Positions 34,913 to 42,615 of a stretch of 61,988 bases of DNA are shown here, in pieces. Numbering within the stretch: position 1 is the first letter of the stretch; every line of letters begins with the position of its first letter. The notes beneath the pieces were generated by a model. It made no database searches, was not told the origin of the DNA, and saw nothing but the letters and a program-made list of their open reading frames with translations. The translations under genes were made by a program, and so were the position numbers. This stretch comes from Devosia sp. (GTDB lineage Bacteria; Pseudomonadota; Alphaproteobacteria; Rhizobiales; Devosiaceae): assembly GCA_026126125.1 (NCBI GenBank), contig JAHCJW010000004.1:1-61988 (forward strand), in the 5' to 3' direction.

Positions 34913-35685
34913 AGCCAACGCACCCGATCGCGGAACCGCGCCAGGAAGCGCCCATTGGCTTCATCCCCGCCTGGCGCATTGCCGCTGCGCCAGATCGGCG
35001 GCTCAATGCCACGCTCGGCCAGCTTGGCGACCGTGCGAATAACCAGGCAGTTGAGCGCGAAGGCGTTGGCAAAGGTGGAGACCGCGGCGATGCTCTCGCC
35101 AACCCCGTCCACCGTGACCAGCGCATCTCCGATCGGCACCTTGGTATCGATGGCGATATCGACGATATCGTGCAGGTTCTGCCGGGTCGGGTGCCGCGCC
35201 GGATGAGTTGGCGCGCTGCCATCGGCATGGGCGTGAGAGTTGAACCCGATCAGGAATGCGCCGCGCTGGCGCGCCGTGATGGCCGCATCGATCAGCGCTG
35301 CGTTGATGCCATAGGCGTTGGTAAGAAGCAGCAGATCCCCCTCCCCCAGACGCTGGTCATCGATGACGATCTTGCCATAGCCCGGGGTGCGCTCCACGGC
35401 CATCGAGCGGAGCGCGCCATTCGATAGCAAGGTACCTTCATCGAGGATGGCGCTAACATGCATCAGCCCGCCGGCACGGAAAAAGATTTCCTGCGCTGCC
35501 AGATTGGAATGCCCGCCCGGCCCATAGACATAAACCAGCCGATCGGCCGCAATCTGCTCGGACACCCGCGTCGCCGCGCGATCAAGGGCATCACGCTCCT
35601 CGACCAGGATAGACTGCATCAACGCAGTTACGCCCGACAGATAGCCCGCGCACAGGGCATCGACGTCGACGGGATTATTGAGCAT
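34909..35685 (-). CDS. SIS-domain protein, paralogue of 13817-14611
   Basis: A 258-residue single-SIS-domain protein from ATG 35685, which overlaps the end of the nagB-like gene by 11 bp; a start 29 codons earlier would lie deep inside that gene. Sugar-phosphate motifs: LVYVYGPGGHSNLAAQE and GDLLLLTNAYGINAAL, with the C-terminal CLVIRTVAKLAERGIEPPIW that also ends its paralogue. The family is the UPF0309-like SIS group; exact reaction unknown. Sandwiched between NagB-like and NagA genes, so an amino-sugar phosphate is the expected ligand. Confidence 0.8.
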   Translation of the reverse strand: MLNNPVDVDALCAGYLSGVTALMQSILVEERDALDRAATRVSEQIAADRLVYVYGPGGHSNLAAQEIFFRAGGLMHVSAILDEGTLLSNGALRSMAVERTPGYGKIVIDDQRLGEGDLLLLTNAYGINAALIDAAITARQRGAFLIGFNSHAHADGSAPTHPARHPTRQNLHDIVDIAIDTKVPIGDALVTVDGVGESIAAVSTFANAFALNCLVIRTVAKLAERGIEPPIWRSGNAPGGDEANGRFLARFRDRVRWL

Positions 35686-36475
35686 CGGGGTCCGACTCCG
35701 TATCAAGATAAAGCCTGCAATTGGGGTGCTCGCGCAAGATGCTCGCAGGACATTCTGTGCTGATCGGACCATAGAGGGCTGCGCGCACAGCGTCCCGCTT
35801 CAACTGGCCCGGCACCACGCAAAACAGTTTGCCGGCACGCATCAGGCGCGGCACCGTCAGGGTAATGGCCTTTTCGGGCACATCATCGAAGCGCGCAAAG
35901 CAATTGTCATCGACCTGCTGCTGCCGGCACTGGTCATCAAGCGTCACCACCTTGACGTCGAGCGGATCCGCGAAATCAGCGACCGGCGGGTCGTTGAAGG
36001 CGATGTGTCCGTTCACGCCGATCCCCAGACATACGAAGTCGATTGGAGCCGCAGCCAGCAACTGGGCATAGGCTTCAGCGGCAGCGGCCGGGTCCGGCGC
36101 GGGCACCAGGCGATGCACACGAGCAAACGGCAAGCGGTCGAAAAGATTGTCATCAAGCCATCTGGCGAAACGCTCCGGCGCATCGGCGGGAAGCCCGATA
36201 TATTCATCCATGTGAAAGACCGTCACGCGCGTCCAGTCGATGCCCGGCGCCGAGCACAGCGCGGCGAGCATCTGAGCCTGGCTAGGCGCCGCCGCAAAGA
36301 TCATGCGCACCTCGCGCTGGCGAGACAACGCATCGCGCAGCGCATCGGCAATATCGCGCGCCGCAGCGTCGCCCATCAAGCTTCTCGTCGCAAAGGACTG
36401 AACGCTCATCAGGCCAGCCTTGCGAGCGATATTAGACGGGTTTGAAGCATTAAGCGTCACAGAAAGCCTCCACAT
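35675..36475 (-). CDS. Glucosamine-6-phosphate deaminase-like protein (NagB family, altered active site)
   Basis: A 266-residue member of the NagB/6-phosphogluconolactonase superfamily (M at 36409 is an alternative start giving 244 residues). It has FHMDEYIGLP, which carries the catalytic Asp equivalent to E. coli NagB Asp72. The second active-site loop reads GIGVNGHIAFNDPP, whereas E. coli NagB has NDGH and NEP, so the positions of Asp141 and Glu148 hold Asn and Asp. The change may mark a subfamily with another substrate. First gene of a LacI-controlled operon with SIS, NagA and a ceramidase-like protein. Confidence 0.8.
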   Translation of the reverse strand: MWRLSVTLNASNPSNIARKAGLMSVQSFATRSLMGDAAARDIADALRDALSRQREVRMIFAAAPSQAQMLAALCSAPGIDWTRVTVFHMDEYIGLPADAPERFARWLDDNLFDRLPFARVHRLVPAPDPAAAAEAYAQLLAAAPIDFVCLGIGVNGHIAFNDPPVADFADPLDVKVVTLDDQCRQQQVDDNCFARFDDVPEKAITLTVPRLMRAGKLFCVVPGQLKRDAVRAALYGPISTECPASILREHPNCRLYLDTESDPDAQ

Positions 36476-36512
36476 GCCGGGCTCCCGATGGAATGTGCGC
36501 CCAGTTTCGGAA

Positions 36513-36541
36513 ACTATTTAATGCAACCGGTTGCATGTCAA
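36513..36541 (-). promoter_or_regulatory. Promoter with perfect LacI-type operator in its spacer (nagB-like operon)
   Basis: Minus strand: -35 TTGACA (36536-36541), exactly 17 bp spacer, -10 AATAGT (36513-36518). The spacer is almost filled by ATGCAACCGGTTGCAT (36521-36536), a perfect 16-bp palindrome of the LacI/PurR type with the central CG. A repressor here would block RNA polymerase. It lies between the nagB-like gene and the lacI gene. Confidence 0.85.
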
Positions 36542-36604
36542 GTGGCCATGGCTATCCTTGTGGAACCGACCGTGCCAGTTTAGGGCAAGCCAGAGACCTC
36601 TTAG

Positions 36605-37627
36605 ATGCCGCCTCGCCAAAACCGACCTACGATCAACCAAGTTGCCGCCGCCGCAGGCGTTACCAAATCGAGCGTGTCCCGCGCCTTCTCACGGCCGGAA
36701 ATGCTGAGCGAGGAAACGGTTCGCAAGATATTTGCTGCGGCCGAACAGCTTGGCTATGTGCCCAATCACACGGCCCGCGCGCTGAGCACCGGACGGCACG
36801 GCAACATTGCCCTCATCGTACCCGACGTGGCCAACCCATTTTTCCCTCCTTTGATCCGTGCGGCGCAATCGGAGGCGGATCGCTCCGACTACTGCGTTTT
36901 CCTGGGAAATTCGGATGAAGACCCCAAGCAGGAGGACAGGCTGATCGGCCGCTTCGCCGGTCAGGTCGAAGGCTTCGTGCTGGTTTCCTCACGCTTGAGC
37001 GACGCGCAGATCATCGCGCATGCAAGCCGTCGGCCCGTGGTTCTGATCAATCGCGATGTGAAGGGAATTTCCCGCATCCTGATCGACAGCGCGACGGGCG
37101 TCGCCGAGGCCGTCGCCCATCTCGCGAACCTTGGTCATAAGAAGCTGGTCTATGTGGGCGGGCCACACGGCTCATGGTCCAACAAGCAGCGGCGAAATGC
37201 CGTGCGACGCTCAGCCAGAGAGTTGGGTCTCGACGTCACCGTCATCGCCAACGAATTCGCCGCATTCGAAGCCGGCCGCAGGATTGCGGCCAGCGTCCTG
37301 GCCACCGGGGCAACAGCTGCCATCGCCTTCGACGACCTGACAGCCCAGGGCATGCTGGCTGAATTCGCAGATCAGGGCGTGGCGGTGCCCGCCGATTTTG
37401 CCGTGGTTGGTTGCGATGACGTTCTGGGGGCTGCCACCTATCCTTCCCTGACCACTGTCTCGAACCGATCGGCGGCGGCTGGCAAGGCAGCCTTGAACCT
37501 CCTGATAGATATCTTCCAAAACCACGCTATCCGCGACGTTCGCTACGTTCTGGACACAAGTTTGGTGATCCGCAAAACGACCGGCCCGGCAAGGAACACG
37601 CGTTTGAACGGCGACGTGCAGTCCTGA
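36605..37627 (+). CDS. LacI-family repressor of the amino-sugar regulon
   Basis: A 340-residue LacI/GalR regulator. Helix-turn-helix TINQVAAAAGVTKSSVSRAF and hinge helix NHTARALSTGRHGNIALIVP are followed by a periplasmic-binding-protein-like effector domain (VANPFFPPLIRAAQ, then SRRPVVLINRDV and VPADFAVVGCDDV). It is divergent from the nagB-like operon with a perfect palindromic operator between, and an almost identical operator controls the transporter operon at 32487-32516. Expected to release both promoters when an amino sugar or its phosphate binds. Confidence 0.93.
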   Translation: MPPRQNRPTINQVAAAAGVTKSSVSRAFSRPEMLSEETVRKIFAAAEQLGYVPNHTARALSTGRHGNIALIVPDVANPFFPPLIRAAQSEADRSDYCVFLGNSDEDPKQEDRLIGRFAGQVEGFVLVSSRLSDAQIIAHASRRPVVLINRDVKGISRILIDSATGVAEAVAHLANLGHKKLVYVGGPHGSWSNKQRRNAVRRSARELGLDVTVIANEFAAFEAGRRIAASVLATGATAAIAFDDLTAQGMLAEFADQGVAVPADFAVVGCDDVLGAATYPSLTTVSNRSAAAGKAALNLLIDIFQNHAIRDVRYVLDTSLVIRKTTGPARNTRLNGDVQS

Positions 37628-37649
37628 TATCATGCCTGCGCTGGAAGTG

Positions 37650-37880
37650 GCCGCCTATTGCGCGACCCAGTGGCCGCGAAAGCAGGGTGCATAATTAGCC
37701 CACGATTGCAGAAGAATTGTCCCGCTTCGGACGTCGTAAAAGTCGTCCACCTTTGCGGCAATCTCGGCCACTGCGGCGAGAAAGCTTTATTAAAATCCTC
37801 AATGGTTTGAGGATCATGAGCATGCTGTTTTGGCCGGAAGGCAAGCGTGCGATAGTCCATGGCCCGGACTTCGCCGTTCA
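37650..37880 (-). mobile_element. Possible IS630-like transposase fragment
   Basis: The minus strand encodes RPKQHAHDPQTIEDFNKAF and, one frame away, AAVAEIAAKVDDFYDV, reminiscent of the IS630-type helix that reads roughly EAIEDFKKNFPA..VAEI. Frameshifted, without catalytic motifs. Weak call. With the following relic it fills the 37628-38204 gap, where I see no intact gene. Confidence 0.3.
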
Positions 37881-37998
37881 TCGTTTACTCGCTCACCGAA
37901 ACGCGGAACTCTTCCCCAGCCATTGCGCCAGATCGCACAGTCGCCAGCGAACGACGCCGCCGAGATAGGGTGTGGGCGATGTCATGGCGAAGTTCTCC

Positions 37999-38129
37999 AT
38001 GTCGGAGCGCTTTGCCTGCAAGGCTCTCGGCCAGCATCGTTCGACCCAGCGCAGAAAGCCACTGGCCGGCCCGATGAAGAGGCGTTGATCACCTACATCA
38101 TCGGGCTTGCTTCCCGGTATGGCCGCTAG
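37999..38129 (+). mobile_element. IS3-family orfB N-terminal fragment
   Basis: MSERFACKALGQHRSTQR is the typical beginning of an IS3-group orfB. After a one-base frameshift it continues DEEALITYIIGLASRYGR, matching the usual DEEALTADI..LASQYGRYGYRR, and then stops. Only about 44 codons remain. This is a different IS3 subgroup from the relics at 13401 and 54903. Confidence 0.65.
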
Positions 38130-38204
38130 CTAACGGTCAGAATTCCATACCTTCCTCAGCCCTATCAAAGGGCATTTAGTTCCTGCGTTTGCAGTAGCAG
38201 ACCG

Positions 38205-39251
38205 CTAACCGATCCGCTGACCCGCCGCGTCGAAGGCGTGCAGGTTGGCGTCGTCGAAGGCGAGGCGGATGGGGGCACCGCGGGCGATGTCGAGCTGGCC
38301 GTCAAGGACGGTAATGATCTGCCCTGCCCCTTCCACATTGGCATGGAGGACGGTTTCGGCGCCAAGAGACTCGATCAGGAAAACCTCGGCGGCGATGGCA
38401 CGCTCCTCGGGCTGGGCCAGGCGCAAATGCTGGGGGCGAAGGCCCAGGGTCACCGGGCCCTCATGGACGACGGCGATCTGGGCGCCGCCGGGCAGCTCGG
38501 CCTTGCCGCTTTTGACCTCGACCTTGAAGAAATTCATGTTCGGCGCGCCGATAAAGCCGGCGACGAACAGGTTTTGCGGCTTGTTGTAGAGATTGAGTGG
38601 GGTATCGACCTGCTCGATCACGCCCTTGCGCAGCACCACGATGCGGTCGGCCAGCGTCATGGCCTCGACCTGATCGTGGGTGACGTAAATCATGGTGGTA
38701 GAGAGCCGGGCGTGAAGGGCCGAAAGCTCGGCCCGCATGGTGCCGCGCAGTTCAGCATCGAGGTTGGAGAGGGGTTCGTCGAGCAGGAACGCGGTGGGAT
38801 TGCGCACGATGGCCCTGCCGATGGCGACGCGCTGGCGCTGCCCGCCCGATAGCTGCGTGGGGCGGCGTCCGAGCAGTTCGTCGATCTCCAGCATGCGCGC
38901 CGCCTCATCGACGCGGGCGGCGATCTCCGCCTTGGGCATGCGCTGGTTTTCAAGCCCGAAGGAAAGGTTCTGGCGCACGGTCATATGCGGATAAAGCGCA
39001 TAGGACTGGAACACCATGGCCAGGCCCCGGTCGGCGGCGCCGGCCTTGGTTACGTCGCGGCCATCGATCTCGATACTGCCCGATGTCGGCGTGTCGAGTC
39101 CGGCGATCAGGCGCAAAAGCGTCGATTTTCCGCAGCCCGAGGGACCGACAAAAACCACCAGCTCGCCCTCCTTGATCTCAAGATCGACCCCGTGGATCAC
39201 CTCGACGGCGTCGAAGGCCTTGCGGATATTCTTCAAGACAATGCGGCCCAT
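38205..39251 (-). CDS. Sugar ABC transporter ATP-binding protein (sulfoquinovose cluster)
   Basis: A 348-residue MalK/UgpC-type ATPase: Walker A GPSGCGKST, Q-loop MVFQSYALYP, signature LSGGQRQRVAIGRA, Walker B AFLLDEPLSNLDAEL, switch VTHDQVEAMT, then a C-terminal TOBE domain. Last gene of the transporter half of the cluster, 9 bp after the MalG-like permease. Predicted to drive uptake of sulfoquinovose or its glycosides. Confidence 0.94.
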   Translation of the reverse strand: MGRIVLKNIRKAFDAVEVIHGVDLEIKEGELVVFVGPSGCGKSTLLRLIAGLDTPTSGSIEIDGRDVTKAGAADRGLAMVFQSYALYPHMTVRQNLSFGLENQRMPKAEIAARVDEAARMLEIDELLGRRPTQLSGGQRQRVAIGRAIVRNPTAFLLDEPLSNLDAELRGTMRAELSALHARLSTTMIYVTHDQVEAMTLADRIVVLRKGVIEQVDTPLNLYNKPQNLFVAGFIGAPNMNFFKVEVKSGKAELPGGAQIAVVHEGPVTLGLRPQHLRLAQPEERAIAAEVFLIESLGAETVLHANVEGAGQIITVLDGQLDIARGAPIRLAFDDANLHAFDAAGQRIG

Positions 39252-39260
39252 GCGCCCCTC

Positions 39261-40316
39261 CTATTTGATGCCTGCGCCGGCAATGCCGGTGGTGATGAAG
39301 CGCTGCAGGAAAATGAATACCAGGACCACCGGGATCATGGTCACCACGGTCATGGCAAGAATATAGTGCCACTGCACGTTGAGCTCGCCGGCATAGGTGT
39401 TGAGCCCGATCTGCAACGTGTAGAGCTCGCGCCGCGACAAGACGATCAGCGGCCAGAGGAAGTCGTTCCAGCGCCAGACCACCGAGAAGATGGCCAGCAC
39501 CGCCAGGGCGGGCGCCGCCAGCGGCAGGATGATGCGCCAATAGATCTGCCATTCGGAAGCGTGGTCCATGCGCGCCGCCTCGATCAATTCGTCGGGGATG
39601 GTGAGCATGTACTGGCGCAGCAGGAACACGCCGGTGGGTGTGGCGATGGTGGGCAGGATCACCCCCCAGAGCGAGTTGAGCAGCCCCACGGAACTGACCA
39701 CGGAATAGAGCGGCACGAGGATGACCGAGAGCGGAACCATCAGCGTCGCCACGATCAGCAGCATCACCGCGTCGCGCCCCTTGAAGCGGTATTTCGACAG
39801 GGCGAAAGCCGCCATGGAATTGGTCAGCAGCGTAAGCAGGGTGGCCATGACGGTGACGAAGACCGAATTGCCCAGGTAGCGCATGAAATCGAAGGCGAGG
39901 AACGGATCGGTATAATTGTTGATCGCCAGCCCCACCTCGCGCACCGGCTGCCTATCGGTGAGGCGGACGCTGACCCGCTCCTCCGGATTGGCCGGATCGA
40001 CCATCTGCGCCGAGGTGCCGATACGGCGGATCTCGGCCATCACGCGGGTGGAGCCGTCTTCCTGGGTCACCTGATAGAGCGGCAGCGGCGCGTCATAGCC
40101 TTCGACCTTGGCGACCTCCTGCACATAGGGTAGCAGGGTGGGCGGAAATTCGGCCAGCTGCGCCGGGCCCTTGAAGGAGGATGAGATCAGCCACAGGGCC
40201 GGGCCGAACATGATGATGGTTCCACCGATCAGCCAGATCCAGGTGACGATGTCGGTCCAGTGCCATTTGCCGGCGCGGCCGCGCCGGGCGAAGACGAAAT
40301 TGCGAACGGCGTTCAT
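39261..40316 (-). CDS. ABC permease, MalG-type with enlarged periplasmic loop (sulfoquinovose cluster)
   Basis: A 351-residue permease, about 65 residues longer than the other MalG-like subunits here. The extra length is a hydrophilic loop after the first membrane segment (about residues 60-130, with SRTRV-like and ADPANPEERVSVRL character). EAA loop LIEAARMDHASEWQIYWRII near residue 250. Overlaps the MalF-like gene by 4 bp. The enlarged loop may contact the binding protein. Confidence 0.92.
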   Translation of the reverse strand: MNAVRNFVFARRGRAGKWHWTDIVTWIWLIGGTIIMFGPALWLISSSFKGPAQLAEFPPTLLPYVQEVAKVEGYDAPLPLYQVTQEDGSTRVMAEIRRIGTSAQMVDPANPEERVSVRLTDRQPVREVGLAINNYTDPFLAFDFMRYLGNSVFVTVMATLLTLLTNSMAAFALSKYRFKGRDAVMLLIVATLMVPLSVILVPLYSVVSSVGLLNSLWGVILPTIATPTGVFLLRQYMLTIPDELIEAARMDHASEWQIYWRIILPLAAPALAVLAIFSVVWRWNDFLWPLIVLSRRELYTLQIGLNTYAGELNVQWHYILAMTVVTMIPVVLVFIFLQRFITTGIAGAGIK

Positions 40317-41323
40317 CGCGCATTCCCCTTTTCTGCCCGCCGCGACAGGCCCAGTTGGATGAGCGTCAGCACCACCAGCACCAGCCCCATGAGAATGGAA
40401 GCGGCGGCCGCCAGGCCCGGATTGCGCAGGAAGGAGGCAAAGCCGACTTCGTAGATATATTGGGTGATGAACAGCGTGCTGGTGCCCGGGCCACCGCCCG
40501 TCAGCACATAGGCTTCATCGAAAATCTGCACGCCCCGGATCAGCGCCAGCACCAGAACTACGGCCAGGTTTGGCCCCAGCAGCGGCAGGGTGATGCGCCA
40601 GAAGACGCGGCTGGCCGGGGTCGCGTCCATTTCGGCGGCCTCGTAAAGATCCTTGGGAATGGCCTGCAAACCGGCCAACAGGATCAGCGTGTAAAAACCC
40701 ATATGCGCCCAGGTCGAGACGCCGATGGCAGCCGAAAAAGCAAAGAAGCGGTCATTGAGCCAGACCACGGGATCGAAACCGAGCTGGGTGACGATCAGAT
40801 TCATCAGCCCCTGGCGTTGCAGGATCCAGCGCCAGATCAGCCCAACCACGACCGGGGAGAGCAGCACGGGGAAAAAGAAGACGGCCCGGAAGAAGCCGCG
40901 CCCGGCGATCTTGCGGTTGAGGATCAGTGCCGTGATCATGCTGACGCACACCATCAGGCTCACCTGGAACAGAACGAAGGTGCCGGTATTGCGCACGGCG
41001 GTCCAGAACTGGTCCTCCCGGCAGGTGGTGGACACCAGATAATCCTGGCATTCCAGCAGCCTTCCATATTGCCCGAGGCCGATGAAGCTGCGGTCCTTGA
41101 GCAGGATGTCGACCCCGCCCGTCATCGAATAGATGATGTTGAGCACCAGCGGAATGATGACGAACACCCCGAAGATCGCCATGTTGGGCAAGAGGAAGAA
41201 GGTGATCATGCCGCCGGTGCCCGTGCAGCGCTGCCACAGGCGCAGCACCGGATCGAGCCCCCGGGCGATGAGGACGAGTGGCAATGTTGCCACCCGTCCA
41301 GCAGTTTTCCCAAACCGCGCCAT
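40313..41323 (-). CDS. ABC permease, MalF-type (sulfoquinovose cluster)
   Basis: A 336-residue permease with a basic N-terminal tail, first membrane helix near residues 40-60, and EAA loop YEAAEMDATPASRVFWRITL near residues 230-250. A short periplasmic stretch contains two Cys (GRLLECQDYLVSTTCRED) that could form a disulfide, unusual for this family. Two bp after the binding-protein gene. Confidence 0.92.
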   Translation of the reverse strand: MARFGKTAGRVATLPLVLIARGLDPVLRLWQRCTGTGGMITFFLLPNMAIFGVFVIIPLVLNIIYSMTGGVDILLKDRSFIGLGQYGRLLECQDYLVSTTCREDQFWTAVRNTGTFVLFQVSLMVCVSMITALILNRKIAGRGFFRAVFFFPVLLSPVVVGLIWRWILQRQGLMNLIVTQLGFDPVVWLNDRFFAFSAAIGVSTWAHMGFYTLILLAGLQAIPKDLYEAAEMDATPASRVFWRITLPLLGPNLAVVLVLALIRGVQIFDEAYVLTGGGPGTSTLFITQYIYEVGFASFLRNPGLAAAASILMGLVLVVLTLIQLGLSRRAEKGNAR

Positions 41324-41325
41324 CC

Positions 41326-42600
41326 TTACTGACCGGCGGCTTCGACTTGGTCGGCGATGTCGCGGTCCATCATCTCGCGCGCCTGATCGATGGTGAGTTC
41401 ACCGGCCATGACCTGGCTGATGCGGGTGACGATTGCACCATAGACCGTGTTGCCCCAGACCCAGGCGGGCATGCGGTCGGCTTCCGGCAGGGTTTCGGCG
41501 GAGGCCGCGACATAGGCGTTCATGGCCGGCGGCACCATGGGATCGTCGGACTGGAAGTTCAGCCCGCCCTTGGCGACGATGCCGGAATGGGCCGGCAGGA
41601 ACAGGGTGCGCTCGCTGAATTCACGCACGATGTCTTCCGAAGCCAAATAGTCCATCACCCGCGCCACCTCTTCGGGATGCTTGGTGTATTTGACGGCGAC
41701 CATGGCCGCACCGCCTGCCATGCCCGAGCAACCGGCCGGGCCGCAAGGCGAGCCGACCACGACCCAGTCGAAGGCGTCGCCGATCTTGCCCGACAGGTTG
41801 GCGACCTGCCAGGAGCCCGAATAGTAGAACGGGATCTGGGCGTTGATGAAGTCGTCGGCTGCGGCGCGATAGGTCGTGCCGGCCGCCGAGACCCAGACTT
41901 CGGGCAGCATGAGGCCCTGGGCGGTCCAGTCGGTGAGGCGGGTGAAGAAATCCATGGCGCCGTCATTCATCGGCGCCGGCTTGCCGTCCTCACCGATGAA
42001 CTTGGCGCCATAGGAAATCGCCGGGCCCGCGACGCGGTGGCCGGAGCGGTCGATGGCGAAGGCGGCGGGCAGGCCCTGATCTTCCATCACTTTGCGGCTG
42101 GCCTCGGCCCATTCGTCCCAGGTGGCGCCATGGGCCGGCAGCTCGACGCCGGCCTGCTCAAACAGGGTGGCGTTGGCAAAGCCCCCGGTCAGGGTCAGCT
42201 GGGTCATGTAGCCGGGGATCGCATTGCTGCCATCCTCGCGCATCCAGTCGAAGCGGTCGCCGAAATTGGCGTCCCAATAGGCCGGATCGGCCACATAGGG
42301 GCGCAAATCGAGCCAGTGCTCGGCCTGGGCCTTGAGATTGGTGACGCGTGCGATATCGGGGCCGGCGCCAGAGGCCAGCTGGATCGGCAATTGCTCCTGG
42401 ATCACCTGATAGGCGACATTGTCGAGGATGATGTCGATATCGGGGTTCGCTTGCTCGAACCGGTCCAGCAGGTCGGCGATCACCTCGCCCTCGATGCCGT
42501 CGGAATACCACATGATGCGCACCTGGGTCGCATCTTGGGCAAAGGCGCTGGTGGCCATGGCGGCCAGAGCGATACCGGAAAGCCAAATCTTCGTTTTCAT
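41326..42600 (-). CDS. Solute-binding protein, probable sulfoquinovose/sulfoquinovosyl-glycerol receptor
   Basis: A 424-residue periplasmic receptor with signal peptide ending SAFAQDATQ. Typical CUT1 lobes: MWYSDGIEGEVIADLLDRFE at the start of the mature protein and FYYSGSWQVANL and GSPCGPAGCSGMAGGAAMVA later; the CGPAGC pair may be a disulfide. Substrate is assigned only from linkage to the sulfoquinovose pathway genes; SmoF-like receptors perform this role in Agrobacterium. The start is preceded by GGGAGGAG. The bases next to it contain CGCTACGAT, half of the operator found at 46362. Confidence 0.85.
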   Translation of the reverse strand: MKTKIWLSGIALAAMATSAFAQDATQVRIMWYSDGIEGEVIADLLDRFEQANPDIDIILDNVAYQVIQEQLPIQLASGAGPDIARVTNLKAQAEHWLDLRPYVADPAYWDANFGDRFDWMREDGSNAIPGYMTQLTLTGGFANATLFEQAGVELPAHGATWDEWAEASRKVMEDQGLPAAFAIDRSGHRVAGPAISYGAKFIGEDGKPAPMNDGAMDFFTRLTDWTAQGLMLPEVWVSAAGTTYRAAADDFINAQIPFYYSGSWQVANLSGKIGDAFDWVVVGSPCGPAGCSGMAGGAAMVAVKYTKHPEEVARVMDYLASEDIVREFSERTLFLPAHSGIVAKGGLNFQSDDPMVPPAMNAYVAASAETLPEADRMPAWVWGNTVYGAIVTRISQVMAGELTIDQAREMMDRDIADQVEAAGQ

Positions 42601-42615
42601 CGTAGCGTCTCCTCC

